A stretch of 64,000 nucleotides of DNA from Cricetomys ansorgei. Taxonomy: Eukaryota > Chordata > Mammalia > Rodentia > Nesomyidae. The translations under genes were made by a program, and so were the position numbers. The notes beneath the pieces are model-generated. The model made no database searches and was not told where the DNA came from. It worked only from the letters and a program-made list of their open reading frames with translations. Where the stretch lies: contig JAMJFZ010000199.1 of assembly GCA_026225945.1 (NCBI GenBank), positions 68,054,501 through 68,118,500 of the forward strand. The letters run 5' to 3'. Of the stretch, positions 21,774 to 35,110 are shown one piece after another; position 1 is the stretch's first letter, and each line of letters opens with the position of its first letter.

Positions 21774-24700
21774 CACCAGTGTTGTTAAAAAAAAAAAATC
21801 AAAGAGGCTTTCGTGATAGTCAAGGCTGGTTGCTCCATCAGAGGCAGAAAGGAGTCATCACTGATGAGAAAGCTCTTGCAGTCTACCATGAGGTTCCCAA
21901 ATTTTGTTTATAGCTGAAGAGTGGTTACAAGGACAGCCCTTCTAGCGACTTTGTCATCACAAGTGTTTAGCTGGCTGGCTCACTTTGCTGACACTGAGGA
22001 GCAGTATGTGTGTTTCCAGAAGATACAGCGGTCTCTCGTTTTTCTGTCTTTGTGGTGTTTTTCTTGCATCTCAGCATGCTGATGAGAATCAGGATCCTGG
22101 TGGTGGTTAGTTCCCCTTATGTGGGAGGAGGCTGTAAAGGAGCAGAGGAAACTTTTCTGGCGCTTGCAGTATTTTTCTGACGTGGGTGTATTCAAATTGT
22201 GAGAACTCGTGGGCTTGTATACTGATGAAATATGCACATTTTCCACACGTGGGTGTGACTGTCATGGTCCTTTGGGAAGCAGATGCTAAAAGAAATTCAT
22301 CATGATTAGGGTTAATTGGGGGAAATATCTATGAAAAATATGAAGGGGGAGTACTCATAGGTGTGGGGGGGGCCTTCAGGCCAGTCACCCATGAAAACAC
22401 GGAGGGGAAGAAGGCAGAGAGGTATGATGTAAGAGGTAGAAAGAGACCTCAGTGCAGTTCCAGAAAGTGTCATTCAGGACCACGGGATAGCCTAGGGCAG
22501 AGGCCACACCTAGAAAAGTCTGGCTCATATGTCCCCATCATGGTTAGCTGTCAATTAGAGCAACTAGGGGACAGAGAACTGGCCTGACAAGGACCATCAA
22601 CCCCAAAGAGGCACAAGCTGAGGAAGGGCAACACCCCATTGAGGTTGGTCCTCCACTGAGGAAAGACCCAGGCAGCGCTCAGACTCTGCTCCTCATGTGC
22701 ATGTGCAAAACCTGACTCAAGTGATGTCAACACCCAGAGGACCAGTATAGCATCTTGAAGGCAGAGATTACAGCCACGAGACCCACTGATGCTTCCTCCC
22801 CAGCCTCTAGGCGTGGATCCTTCATGGATGTCCTCGCATGAGGTGAGAAAACAGGTTGACCTCTCAGAATAGCCCCTTTCTGTTGTGTTCTAGAAATACA
22901 GGTGGGGGTGACATCCTTTTACATTAATCTTGCAGATAATCCTTCTCAGAAGCTGGTGATATTTAGCATTCTGGCCATTTTACTAAGGATGAATTATTCA
23001 TGGCTTAATAGTTCATCTTTGCAATACCAGATGCAGAAGCTATGAGCTCTGGGAATAGCCAAACAGCCACCAAAATGTGTCCACTGAAGACATCATTGGC
23101 CTATCGAGACAATGGGAAGATATGCTCTTCATCCCCACAGAAAGAAAACACTGTGTACTGGGCAGACCAGGCAGGTTCTAGACAAGACAAAGATCGCTAC
23201 CCATACACTGGTTTGGAAGGCCCAGGGAGAAAGAAAAAGGCCCCATGCAACAGAACCCAGGGCCCAGGTTAGGAAGTAGGCTCATGCTGTGCTTGCCTCA
23301 ACCTCAGCCAGGCCCCACCCCATACTGGCACAGAGGGACTGAGTAGAACGGTAAGAAATTACCTCAAACCTAGTGGATCAAAGGTAGCAAAGTGTCTGAC
23401 GTTTTGAGTTTTGACTTTGTGATGGGACTTTGCCACTTACAAAGTTCATGCTTCAGAACTATATAATCAAGTTATAAGAAAATGCTCATAATGTTTGAAA
23501 TAAGCTTACAATTTTGTATGGGGCTATATTCTGGTCTGCATGTGACCTGTGGGCTACAGGTTGGATGTGCCTGCCAGATTTCCTCTCTGACTTCACTGAA
23601 CATCAGCCCGAGAGTTTCGTCAAGAGAGTGAGTCCCCCTTGGTCCTTTCCTTCAGCTGCTCTCCCCAGACTCACACTATACCTTTCTCCCACTCCAGTGG
23701 GCCCTCTCATCATTGCAGTCATCAGTATTCGGAGGCAGTGCCTATGTCTGTCTGTTATTTTGTAAGGACATGGCTATGTATGAGTGTGTGGGAGGGAGGA
23801 GACATGTTGATGTGTGAAATGGCATTCATGGACTTCAGCAGGAGGTGTCTCCTCCTGTTTCCTTTTGTTTCTCCTTAGCATCTCCGGTCTTGATAAGGAG
23901 CAAGGAGTCCCTGAACTTCTCTTAATGCACTCCCCATCCTCTAACCATGACTCCATCCATGGTGACCTTGATCCCTGGAGCATTTGAAATTGCTATCTTC
24001 AGGCTGAAAGTCCCTGAATTGATCTAGAGCTTCAGAGTGGTGTAAACATCTGACCCAGTACGTCTGTTTGGACCACTGCAAGGCAGCTACAACTTACATG
24101 CAAAGCCAGAGTGGCTCCTTCCCAGAGGAAGCTGCTTCTCTCCCATGGCAAATCCCTGGATTTATCTTGGGATATGACTTCTCTCACATCTCACCCACAC
24201 TCACCACTGAAGTCAAGTGGCTTGGCTTTCAGATCTCTCACTCTCCTCATCTCCTCCACCACCACCCCAGACAAACAGCTGGGTTTTCATAGTCAGATGT
24301 CAATGTATATACCTGCCTCCATGGTCTGTCCCCAAAATAGCAAAGACTCTCTGCCTTAGAGTAAGTTGCCTAGAAGTAGCACCCGGGAGATGTTGGGTTT
24401 GTTTGATCTATTGAAGAGTTCTTTCAAGGATTGAGGAGAACAAAGGAAGGTCATGAATACGTTGATGTGATCCACCTGTGGTAGGGAGGGTTGTGGCATA
24501 AGTCACATGGCAGAGTGGCCGGCCTGCAAGGTAGGAGGTCCAGCCCTTTCCAATCTTCAGTCAAGTGGGTGTGGAGTAGTAGCAATCCTGGTTAACTCTG
24601 GGCAGTTGTGCAGAGAATTGGCAGCTGAGAGCCATCAGTAGTCAATGCGGCAGAAGCCAAAGAGGTTACCCTGGCCAGGTGAAGGCAGCTAGGTCAGACC

Positions 24701-25129
24701 CCAGCACCTTCTAGAACTGTGGTTCTCACTGGCATCAGCTGGAAGTGGAGCTGCAGGGTAGCAACTTATGCACAAGCTGCCTGGTTTGATTGAATTTCAG
24801 ACAAACAAATAATTTTAACAATTACTGCATATTACATGAGCTGTTCTAAAATATTGCTCACTGTCATCTGAAATTCAGACTTAACTAGGGGCTGCTATCA
24901 TTCATCTCATCCCAAGAGGGTGTGATGAAATTCAGACTGCTCTGTCTGAGTCACTGGGCCTCAGGGTCTGGGAATGTGCCTTTCTAACAGGCCCCTGTGT
25001 TTAGCTGACTCAGAGACACATACATTCTGAAATCCTCTTCTGACACTTTATAAAATGTCATGTTATTCAAACCTTCTAGAGCTTTCTAAGTTCAACATCT
25101 TGACAAAGGTGTCCCCTCTGCGTGTACAT
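21774..25129. other. Mostly single-copy sequence, no gene seen
   Basis: This is about 3.4 kb without an obvious SINE or LTR. Open frames of up to about 90 codons occur but have no recognised homology or good flanking splice pairs. The block at 22960-23035 is AT-rich and single-copy in appearance. Confidence 0.45.
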
Positions 25130-25464
25130 TTGTGTGCGTGTATGCGCATGCGTGTGAGCATGTGCACACCCAAGTGCATACATGTGTGCATGTGTATGTT
25201 ATGCCTAGTTATGTTGGAAGGGTGCCTGTGTGTATGTGGTGCATGACTATGAAGGCCAGAGGCCCACATTTGTTGGCTTCTTCAGTCACTTCTCCACAGT
25301 TCATTTTTGAGACAGGGTCACTCACTGAACTTGGAGCTCAGCAGTTAAAAATAGCTGGACAGCAAGCACCTGAGACCCCTCCCCCCACACACACCTGTGA
25401 TCTGAACTCATGGCCTTATAGTTAGGCAGCAGGCACTTTACTGGCTGATCCATCTGCTCAGTCC
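25130..25464 (-). mobile_element. B4 SINE with GT/ATG-rich tail
   Basis: A TG/CA-rich tail (25130-25215) is followed by 'gacagggtcactcactgaac', 'ttggagctcagcag', then 'cagcaggcactttactggct' and 'gatccatctgctcagtcc'. It is the reverse complement of a B4 with its tRNA-like head on the right. Confidence 0.75.
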
Positions 25465-25573
25465 ACTGACAATGGTTTTTGAAAGCCCACTTGACATGGC
25501 CTCGGAGATTCTCTCTTGTTTTATGCCCTAATCCTTTTCCTCTCCACTGTCAAGAAGTGTTAGACCCATAGAT

Positions 25574-25798
25574 CAGTGGTTCTCAACCTTCTTAATGCTG
25601 TAACCTTTTAATACATTTCCTCATGTCATGGTGACCCCCCCCAACCATAAAATTATTTGTTGCTACTTCATAACTGTGATTTTGCTAATGTTATGAGTCA
25701 TAATATATATATTTGATATGCAGATGATCTTAAGCAACCACCATGAAAGGGTCGTTCAACCCCCAAAGGGGTCGTGACCCACAGGTTAAGAGCCACTG
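25574..25798 (+). mobile_element. URR1 hAT-Charlie DNA transposon
   Basis: The best preserved of the three copies. It has a perfect 'cagtggttctcaacc' left end and a right end 'gttaagagccactg'. 8-bp target duplications flank it: ccatagat (25566-25573) and ccaaagat (25799-25806). It is non-autonomous, without transposase coding. Confidence 0.95.
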
Positions 25799-25806
25799 CC
25801 AAAGAT

Positions 25807-28800
25807 ATTTCTAGAATAAACCAAGCATAATCAAACCAAAGAGTTGGAGAATAATTTCCTCTGACCAGCAGGTTCTCCCCTAAGTAGACACAAGGGTCAG
25901 AACTTTCCCTCCAACCTTCGCTGAAGGTCACTTTGCCTTCAGTTTTAAATTGCACCCCACAGGCATCCTTAAACCCCATCAGTCTTCTTTATCTCTGCAG
26001 CCCTGTCTCCATCTGACAAGCAGGAAAGCATATCATTTGTTTATTATCTGCTTCCGCCACTAAAATGCAGGCCCTGCCAACACAGAGATTGGTGTTTATT
26101 ACATTCACTGCTCTTTGCAGCAGCAACATCATTCTCTGTACAGAAGAGGTGCTTGGCAAATTGTGAAGACGGAGTGTTTAAAGACAAGAAGATGCCCTGA
26201 TCTGAGCCCGCTGGCCCGACATACATTCTTTGATCGCTGGCATCAGGCTACCCTGTGTACAGAGCATAAAGAACCAATTTCATAAAATTTCTTTAGTCCA
26301 AATAAGTAAACTCAAGTCATCCAAGTACAGGTAAGGACTGAAATTTAAAAAAAAAAAAATCACTTTAGGCCATTTGGACCACTCAGCAATGGTTCACTTT
26401 TTATGTTGTTAATGTTTATAAAATCAATGCCAGGCTATATAGAAGCAAGCAGAAACATGAGGGGTCTCCTGAAACCCTCTTGCAAGATTGTGATCATAAC
26501 AAGGATGTAGAGCCTTGTTTCTTCATTCCAGCTTTGTTGAAGTGCAACCGGCAAATAAAAACTGAGTCTACTCACCATGTGCCATGCAGCATTTAGATTT
26601 ACGTATACAGTCCAGCAGAGCACCCCTTGCCTTTACAGCACATTCTGATAAACACAAGCATTAACAACATAATCAGACCCCAAGCAGCCTCATGTCCTGG
26701 TCTCCTAACTTCAGGGGAACCTCTACTATCTGTGTTCAGGGATTCAAAATGAAGGTGAGAGTTTCATTCCAATGTAAACAAGCCGATAGCAAGGCAGAGC
26801 CAACAAAGGGTGGGTGAAGACAAGGTTGGCAAGTGGCTCTGAGCTCAGTTTACACTCAGGATGGGGTAGGGTTGGTGTGTCACTGTCACCCAAAGAAGCA
26901 GAACACATTCTTTCCAAGGCAGCCACCTGACTCATTGCACCAAAGAGAAATTGCTTTTGTGTTTCTTAGGAACACATGAAAGTACTTAACATGCTTTCGT
27001 AGCTGGTTTCTGGTTTAGAAACTCATTAAGTCACATTGAATGTTAACTGAGCTCCACAAACTTCCTATATTGTTTACACATGCCTATTACACAAGGAAAT
27101 GCAAGGCATGCAGCGCTTAAAATTTGTTGAACGTTTACGAGCTAAACTCAGCAACATGCATGTCAACGAAAGGACAGCTACACAGGTGGGATGCAGTTGA
27201 AGCTGCTTTGATTTCAACATCAGCACTGGCAAGAAACAGTAACAATTTTAATTCCTGGAGTGTACTACCTTCCAAGTCAAATAAAATAAAGTAAATCAAC
27301 CCACACATATGGTAGAGTTAATATTCCAAATCCCTAACTCTAGCCATTTATATTCTTTTTATGAAGTCAACTTTCATTCTTTGCACACAAAATCATAAAC
27401 ACTGAAAAATCTGATGTTTAACCCCTCAATGAGGGGATAATCAGACTTCTAAGAAAAAAAAAACCAATAGCCATGGACATAAAGTATGGAGTTCATAACA
27501 AAGACTTGGAGGTATATATCTTTAAAGTCTCAGAAAACTGTTAGCCTTACTAGCAAAATTGAAAGGGATTTTAATCAGGGGTAACGATAAGTATTTTCCA
27601 TCTTTAAATAGTGAGTTGGGCTTGGATCAAGATAGTTTTTCCACAGTAAGATTTAATCGATGAAAGAGTGCCTATACTCAGCTGTATTGAGACCCAGGTC
27701 AGTCTAGGACCCTGTAACATGGCCATGGATACTGCTCTAACCCCGAGTAGAAGACCTTGTCCTAAGGTGATCCAACCTCCTTGTTACCCTACGTCTAGGC
27801 ATGGCTTGCAGTGCAGGAATGTCCAGGACCAGTGAGACTGGTTGATCCCCAATCAGAATTCTCAGACTCCTCTTTGAGAGAGCCTACTCTCAAGTGGTTG
27901 TCCCTAAGTGGAGGTTGCCTTTAAGTGGTTTTCCAAAGTATGAACTAAAAGTTTCAGGGGGAAAAAAAAAAAAAGTCACACTTGGTTAAAGAGTCTACAA
28001 AGCTGATTGACAGAACTTCAGTGACTGGGGAAAGCTGGAATGTTGCAGGTCCAGAGCCAAATGGCCTGGGTTATTTTAAGCTCCTTGATGGCCATGCATT
28101 GCTCACTCCTGTGTGTGGTCTAACATCCACCCTCGTGACTACTAAGCGAGTCCTTTTGGAATGCATAGAGTCCTAGGCTCCATCAACCCAAAGGCTCAGC
28201 ATCTGGGGTCTATAGAAATAATTTCCCTGCTTTACTGAACTCCACTAGGTTCAGTAAATGTCCCATCAACGTGTTTGAAAGTTACTTGATCTATGACTTT
28301 CTTTTGTCCTATAACTATGAAAGCATCATGAAATCATTACCACGCTGGGACATGGTATTTGAAGTAACTTCAATGTACGTTCATGAGCTACGGTCGCTCA
28401 TGCTTAACTTCAGAAGAATCCGTTTCTTATTCCCCGTGAGGTGAGAGCTGCCTTTACAGTAACACAAGTCAGCTGTTGGCCACTCTGAAAACTAGTCACA
28501 AGCCTCAACTTGTAAGCTCATCAATGTGTCAGCCTCTGCCTCTGATCTGGGCAGAAAGCCCATCAGGATGCTGAAGAGTTAAGACAGGTGAGATGCGAGG
28601 GCCAGCTGGTACAGTTTCAGTGGAGGGGAGGGTGGTACCGGGAAGGCATAAAAAGGAAAGCTGCAATCTCAAGCCTGTCGCTCACTCCTGCAGTCAGCTT
28701 GGCTACTGTGAGCTGTTGCAGGGACTCTATCCAGTAGGGCTGGGCTCCATTAGGCTCTGGGTGGGGAGGGAACTGGACAGTGGTTTTTGAAGTTCTTTCT

Positions 28801-28900
28801 CTCTCTCTCTCTCTGAAGATGCTCATAATAACTCACTCTCAACTCCTAAGACTTGAGAAAATAAGTTTTTCTTGGCTTGCCCCAACCTGAGGCAGGCTGG
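25807..28900. other. Mostly single-copy sequence
   Basis: It includes A-runs at 26346-26359 and 27962-27975, the second copy of an unassigned dispersed repeat (27900-28205), (CT)n at 28796-28814 and a TATA-like motif at 28647. No exon was recognised. Confidence 0.4.
27900..28205 (+). repeat. Unassigned dispersed repeat, copy 2
   Basis: It matches the segment at about 16090-16410 in order and orientation, most clearly in 'tggaatgttgcaggtccaga' and in the later 'accctcgtgact...caacccaaaggctcagcatc'. The two copies are diverged and about 11.8 kb apart. Confidence 0.6.
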
Positions 28901-31735
28901 TTTTCTCTAGCACCAGCTCTGCATGGCTTCCTCTCCTCACAAAGGATTTTGAACTGCTTCAGGCTTTTCAAAAGAGATGTCTGTGGGTCAGAAAGCAAGG
29001 GGGTACGGTTGGCTGTTTAACTCAAAGCAGGTTAGGAAAGAGTGGGGTGGGCATTTTGAACCTAGGCTCAACACAGAGGTGGGAGGTATGTGTGTGTGGT
29101 GGGGGAAAAGAATCTTATGAGCAAGAAAAACCGAAGTTAGGAGACAAGAGTGGGCTGCTCCATATTAAGAGATCAGAAGCTGGGAAGTACAGGGAAATGG
29201 GGCTTTGAAACCTGTGGCAAACCTTATTCTGTGACCTCAACAATATCCAGTATCTGAGACAGATTTCCTCCAATCAATAAGGAAGCACCCCAGAGCAGGA
29301 GACTAACCCAAGAGCCAGGTACTGAGTTCCTTTTCTGTGAGGATGAACAGTAAAGTCAGATACAAGGCCTGAATCTGCGATCTTTATAAGTTTGTTTTCA
29401 CTGGGGTTTCTCTGATGGAAACTTCAGACTCAGCTTGCCAAGACCACCCCATACCCTGGTCACCTCCCAAGCCAGAAGTTTTGTCATTCAATCTGAATGA
29501 CCTCAGATCAAGGCAGTTCCCAGCAGAATTGTGGTCGGATTTTGCCAGGAGCTGAAGTTCCGGACAGTGACTGCTTCTCTAGTTAAAGACAAAAAGAGGT
29601 TCTGGCCCTTTTCTGAGTTCTAGTCAGACCAATATTCCTGCAGTAAGAACAGAGGAGCCTAAGACCACTGTGGGTTGTTCCTGGCAACCACATAGTGGTA
29701 GTGGTCAATGTGCCTCCCCATTCACTTATGAAGTTTGGGCCTTGCTGCTTGCTGTCACAGAAACATGTACATTGGTCTTAGACTCGCATCCTACAGCTCA
29801 TGTTTGCTGTTAGTATTTAGTGAAGCTCAGACTTCCTTTAAGGCTGGTGTATGGCAGATACCAGACTGTCGAATCCCAGCAAGATTCAGTGTATTTTGTC
29901 AGCTACAAATACAGAAGGATGACCAGCATCTGTACACAAGGAACGGTGTTCTAAACATGCCATTGCTTCAGGGTGATGTGTTCATGCTCTTTTATATCTT
30001 ACACATACAAGGTCAGCAGAGCTTATCTCTCAACTCTGGACCCTCCTCAAACTATACAGCTAGTGGCTGGTAGAGGAGAGCCGTAAACTTACTTTGAGTC
30101 CTCTAACCCTTTGAACCCTGAAGCCAGGAGCCAAATGAGCACAGCAATTCTCTAACCTTACAAATATGGGCTCTACCTACATGTACAGGTGTCCTCAACC
30201 TGAGAGACACGAGATCAGGGTTGATCATTCCCAAGACTGCTTCAGATTTACATCAGCTGTCTTAATTTTGAGAGGACAGCAGCTGAAAGACTTCTCTGAT
30301 GTAGCCACAGGAAGGCAGCTGGGAGTGTGCTAAATAGAAGGCTAGAGGCAGCACCCTCCTATCATAATAAAAAAAAAAAAGGCTCACACCTGCAGCTGGC
30401 TCTCAGTGGTCATATGTAGATACACCTTCCCCAGAAAGGTAGAGGCACAGAGTTGCTGGAGAAAATGTTCTTGGCATGTTCCCTGTAGAGCAAGCCACAG
30501 TGGGGTGCTTTCCACTTTCCTGTTTTAAACTCAGGCATAGCCTTTCAAGTATCTTCAGTGACCAGAAAAGGATAGGAATCTGGAGTCTGACTTTCACTGC
30601 CATCTCCTCCAAAGCAAAGCAATAAGACTGCCCACATCTATAGGGAAGACGAGTATTCGTGACTTACACAGGATGGCACCAGTGCCATGCCAAGAAGTTA
30701 GCCCTCTGATGTAACTGAACTGTGTCCAAGTCATTTCTGGAAGGGGGAGGGGAGGTCACCATAGACTTTGTCTACTGTCACAGCATTAGAGGGTGAGTGT
30801 ATTTAAAAATGTAATCATAGGAAGCTGGAAGGTAAATACCAGTAAAAAGGCATCCAGAGATCACTTTAGTACTTTGGACCAGTTGAGTTTTACTGTAACC
30901 AGAATCATTTGCTGAATGCCTGGTCTATTGTTTCCTAGTCAGGCATCCCCCAGCATATAGCCTTTGCTCAAATGAGAACAAAACCAGAAAGGAATAGGTT
31001 TGGTAATGCCTGAAACCTCCATGCAGCTATGCCATACATGCGGAGTTTGTGTAGAGATCTCCCAATAGGTAGGGAGATGTGCTCTAGTAATCTTCTAGTA
31101 GTGGATATGCTTGGGAGGTCAAGCTCCAAGGTGCTTCAGCTTGTCAAAATGGGCAGAGTCATTAGAATGCTTTGCTATATATGGGCTGGAGGCTGCAAAT
31201 GATTCTAGTAGTTGAATGTGGAAGCTCAAATCTGAGAAGACAGATCTTCTGCTCCAGAAAAGTGAGGTCTGTCCCTGGTAATTCTAAAGCCTTGAAAAAG
31301 ACCCTTCTAGAAGTTATAGTGGCCACTTCCACCACATGCGCTATGGAGATTGGATGCTCTGGTGTCAAGAGTTCAGGAGGAAAATTTTCCAAAAGATTTT
31401 TACCATCGTGAATTCTAGTCTAAGGGTTTAAAAAAATAGATTATTCTGGTCAAGGGGCTCTCAAGAGTATTGAATAAAAGATCCAAGGTTTTGGTGCCTG
31501 CAGGAAGCCCTGGTCCCTGTGGGAATGTTGGGAGAGCTTCAGGATACCCAGTGCTTGCAGGATACCAGAGAACCCTGCACAGTGTCCAGGTTTGGGTGGT
31601 GAGACCCAACTTCAGGTTAAACCCTGCCATGTTTCATCTTGGGATAAGGATCAGGTGAATATCCATGATCAAAGCAGCCTTCTGCCTCTAAAGACCATGG
31701 TGATGCCCGTGAATCCATGCTTCTGCCACACAAGC
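28901..31735. other. Degenerate, SINE-free sequence
   Basis: Start of a long SINE-free domain. No family was assigned. An A-run near 30369-30380 may be a retroelement tail. The open stretch at about 29735-30073 has no recognised homology. Confidence 0.4.
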
Positions 31736-31855
31736 TTGAATTTTGAGTGCACAGGGGGGTGGGAGGGTGGAACATGGAGGAATGGGAAGAAAGGGTGTTA
31801 TCAATATATTGTATGAAACTCAAATTTTAATAAAAGTATTACAAAGAGAAAATCA
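31736..31855 (+). mobile_element. LINE-1 3' end fragment
   Basis: A G-rich run ('ggggggtgggagggtgg'), then 'atcaatatattgtatgaaac', then 'ttttaataaaagtatt'. This is the usual order of rodent L1 3' UTR termini with a poly(A) signal. Upstream L1 sequence was not recognised. Confidence 0.55.
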
Positions 31856-34300
31856 GGGCTTGGCATGCTTGCAACCTCATGAGGGTGGTAGGATGGTTTA
31901 GCCCTGGGATCTTCCCATCACTGTGCCAATGACTGAAAGTGTTACCAGTGGTTTGGTTTCTAAGTTAGGAATTCTCATCTTGAGTTCAGGTATATGGAAG
32001 ACTGTCTAGAGTCAAGTCTCTTCTTAAAGTTTTGAAGACCCTTATCTAGAATCCAAACAAAACCCATGTGGGTAATACTGAATTAACTGTGCCTTTAGAG
32101 CCATCTCTCCATTGTTACCTAGCGACCTCCATGGCTTTAGGTTACCCAAGGTTTATCTTAACCTGTCTGACCAGTGGCCCAAGCCTGGGTTTGGCATCTT
32201 AAGATACATTCATGGTATCACTAGGACACTCCTGGGGCCTTCAGACAATGTGACCCCTGTATTATGACTCTGTACTTGGTTCCAGGATCTAATAGCTGCT
32301 GTGGATTCCACTTATTAGCTAAAAGCATCTATTGAACACAAGTGGGAAAATAGTCTGAATTTATACCAAACCTGATGATGGAATCAAGCCTCAGCTATAG
32401 GCTACAAAGTGAGCAGCTGCCCTGAGGCAAGTTGCAACTGCCAAATCTTAGTTGCATGAGCTGTGTAAGATGAGAATCTCGTTATGGGGCCCAAGGACTT
32501 CCAAATAGTAACATCCTTCCTCTTCTGGTATGTGCATAGTTAGACCTCTGGAAACTGAACTCGTAAATGAAGGACCATGAATTTGGGGCTTTAGAAGGCT
32601 TATTTAACAGATCTCCACTTGGTAGACCTTCCAAATGCTCATAGGCCTCAACAGTGTGCAGTGAGATATCCCTTCTGCCAGTCTGTTCCTGCCTAAATCA
32701 AGTCTAGAACACAGGTAGTGTTCATGTGACTTCATAGACAGTATTCTTCACATACTATATGACTAGTAGTATATGACAATGAGATAAGGATCCAAAGTCC
32801 GTCCTGATGTCAGACTTTTGTATGTAGCGATAAAGTGGCTGGGCAAAGGATAAAACCAGGTGATCAAAGGATGCCTTAGAGAGCCAGGTCTTGAATGCCT
32901 TTCAGCTTCATCCCAAGGAAACTTAGTCGAGTGAACATGAAGACAATGACCATAGATCTGTGGTCATCACATGTGTATACAAAAGCAAAAGTCAGAACTA
33001 AGAACATGTCAGTCTTAAACCAATTCCATGATGAAAGGCATGTGGGGATCATTGACTCAGTGGACCTTGATTATATGGCTTTAGAAATGGGCCTCAGTGC
33101 CCAGTTTGCTTGTCTGAATTCAGGTCTCCTGCATCCTACGTGGATCTCTTCCCTCCCACATAACTCACTTTTTTACTTATATTGGGAGGAAGCAAGAAGC
33201 CCACCCACCCATGGCAGCTGCACAAGGCAGCACCTCACCTAAGTGTTTTACTCTCATTGCTTCGTGTAGTTGTGCAGCAGTGTCTTTCAAGTGGTGGTAT
33301 CTGGAATGGATTATCTGCTGGGCCATCCAAAAGATGGAGCATCTTGGTTTCCAGATGCCTGCTGAGCAGACTTCTGCGCTCTCCCAGTTTAGCCCAGAGT
33401 GGTCACTGTGACAAACTGGGAGTGTTTATGGTGAAGTGATTGAAGGGTGGTGTACCATCAGTGGACATACTTCATCTCCATAATAAAATCCAAACTCTGC
33501 TGGACAAACTCATCAATGTCCGTGTGAGTTTGGATTCTTTAAGAAGAGACAGTCTCCTACCACATCCATGGTGATAGCTACATAGATAATTCTCCATGGA
33601 TTCAGAGCTAAATTCTAAGAAACTGCCATATTGGCGAGCCCTGGAGAACCACTTCTTACATGTGCTGGGTAGCTTGAGATAGCACATCTCAGACCTAGGT
33701 CAGGTCTTGCTCCTTTTTGTTGGTACAGGCATGGTGGAGCCCCCTCCATTCTTCTTCCTGAATAGCTTTCCTACTTAATGGGTGGACACACAAATTCTTA
33801 GTCCTCCTAGAACCATACATAAAAGATGTTAGGACTGCAGTAATGGTGTAGATCCTTCCAGAATTGGGGATTCCTAAGCACAGCCTAGAAGCTGCTGCTG
33901 ATCTGTGTGGGAATTCTGACATCAAATCTTGGTACCTAGGTGGGTCCTCACCACAGGTGTCCATTTCCCCATTTCCCCTCCCTTACACAGGACTGAATAT
34001 CTATGCTTAAGTGTCAACATAGTCCACCCTGTTTCAAATAGACAAAAGGAGAGTGATCAGGAGGTAGCTTCCGAGGTCGACTCAGAACACAGGAAGAAAG
34101 ATGACAACTAGGGTTTGAAGTTAGAATAAAACATAACAGGACAGCTAGAATAAATGTAACAGAACACCAATCACAAATGGCACTTGGCCTGCTAGTTCTA
34201 GGTATCCTGCTGAGCTGATGGCTTTGTTGCCTTGGAAGCTTCCCTGTACTTAATGAAGAGGACTCTGACTTCACTAGTTACCAGGGATCTTAGTCTAGTG
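31856..34300. other. Degenerate, SINE-free sequence
   Basis: No repeat family was assigned with confidence. Possible open stretches on both strands (32.9-33.2 kb; 33.5-34.3 kb minus) do not match a family I recognise. Part may be 3' sequence of the minus-strand ERV, but I see no envelope motif. Confidence 0.4.
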
Positions 34301-35110
34301 TTGTAAAAACCATGTGTCTATGGCAAGGTCAAGAGACTTGGTCCTCTAATCTCTAATGATGTCTTTAAGGAGCAAATAATGGTGAATGTTTTGGAGAAAA
34401 CTGAAGTGAAAAACCACTGAGGCCTGAGTAAGTCAACTTATATGAAGCTTTTATTCATCTCCAGTGAGACTGCACCAGGTAGAGTGGTAGGGAGTAGCAG
34501 CAATCTCCAACTCGTTCAAGCTTTTAAAAGCAAAACTGAAGTTATGATGTATACAGGAAAAGAAGCTGTGGACATATGCAGCAAGCAAGCATCGTTTACA
34601 GACGTGGGGGGAGAGCAGTAAAAGCATGCCCACACCATGGATATGGGCAAAAACTTGGACAGGGCAGGAGTTGAGAGCACTAAGGACTCCCTCCCCAGGG
34701 TAGGAGAAACTGAGGCCCCTCCTCCTACCTACATCATGGCAGGTCCACTGCCCGCTGTCCACCCTTGCCCAGGATGGTCGTAGAATCAGTGCTCTAGTTT
34801 AGCAGGTAGGCTACCTATCCACCCTGCCCCCACTCACTCGATATATCCCCTCGCCCACCCTGAATAAAGCAACCTTTGACTTCCACCAGAAGCGAGTCCC
34901 AGGGTTTTCTCTCTCCCTGTACGACTCTGTGCACAGTGAAACGGGTCTTCGCCAGTCCAGACCCTCGTCCCTTTCCCTTTCCCCCATACCCCTCTTTTGC
35001 ATTCTTGCCCACGATCTCCACACCTGGTCATCATGGAGAACTGAATCCGGTCAGTAGGCAGCATTAGGAAGAGAGGCCAGAACACCAGGGAACCTACAAA
35101 AGCAGTAATC
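34300..35110. mobile_element. LTR-like segment, orientation unclear
   Basis: It holds LTR-type signals on both strands. On + there is a 'gatatat' TATA-like motif at about 34838 with AATAAA at about 34863. On - there is an AATAAA near 34449 and a purine-rich, polypurine-tract-like stretch at about 34967-35000. The minus reading would place a 3' LTR downstream of the minus-strand ERV pol at 36.2 kb. Clear TG/CA ends and duplications were not found. Confidence 0.35.

Noticed and set aside
32895..33242. Open + strand frame of about 115 codons, considered as retroviral or a gene
   Set aside because: No retroviral or cellular motif; length is within chance for a region this size.
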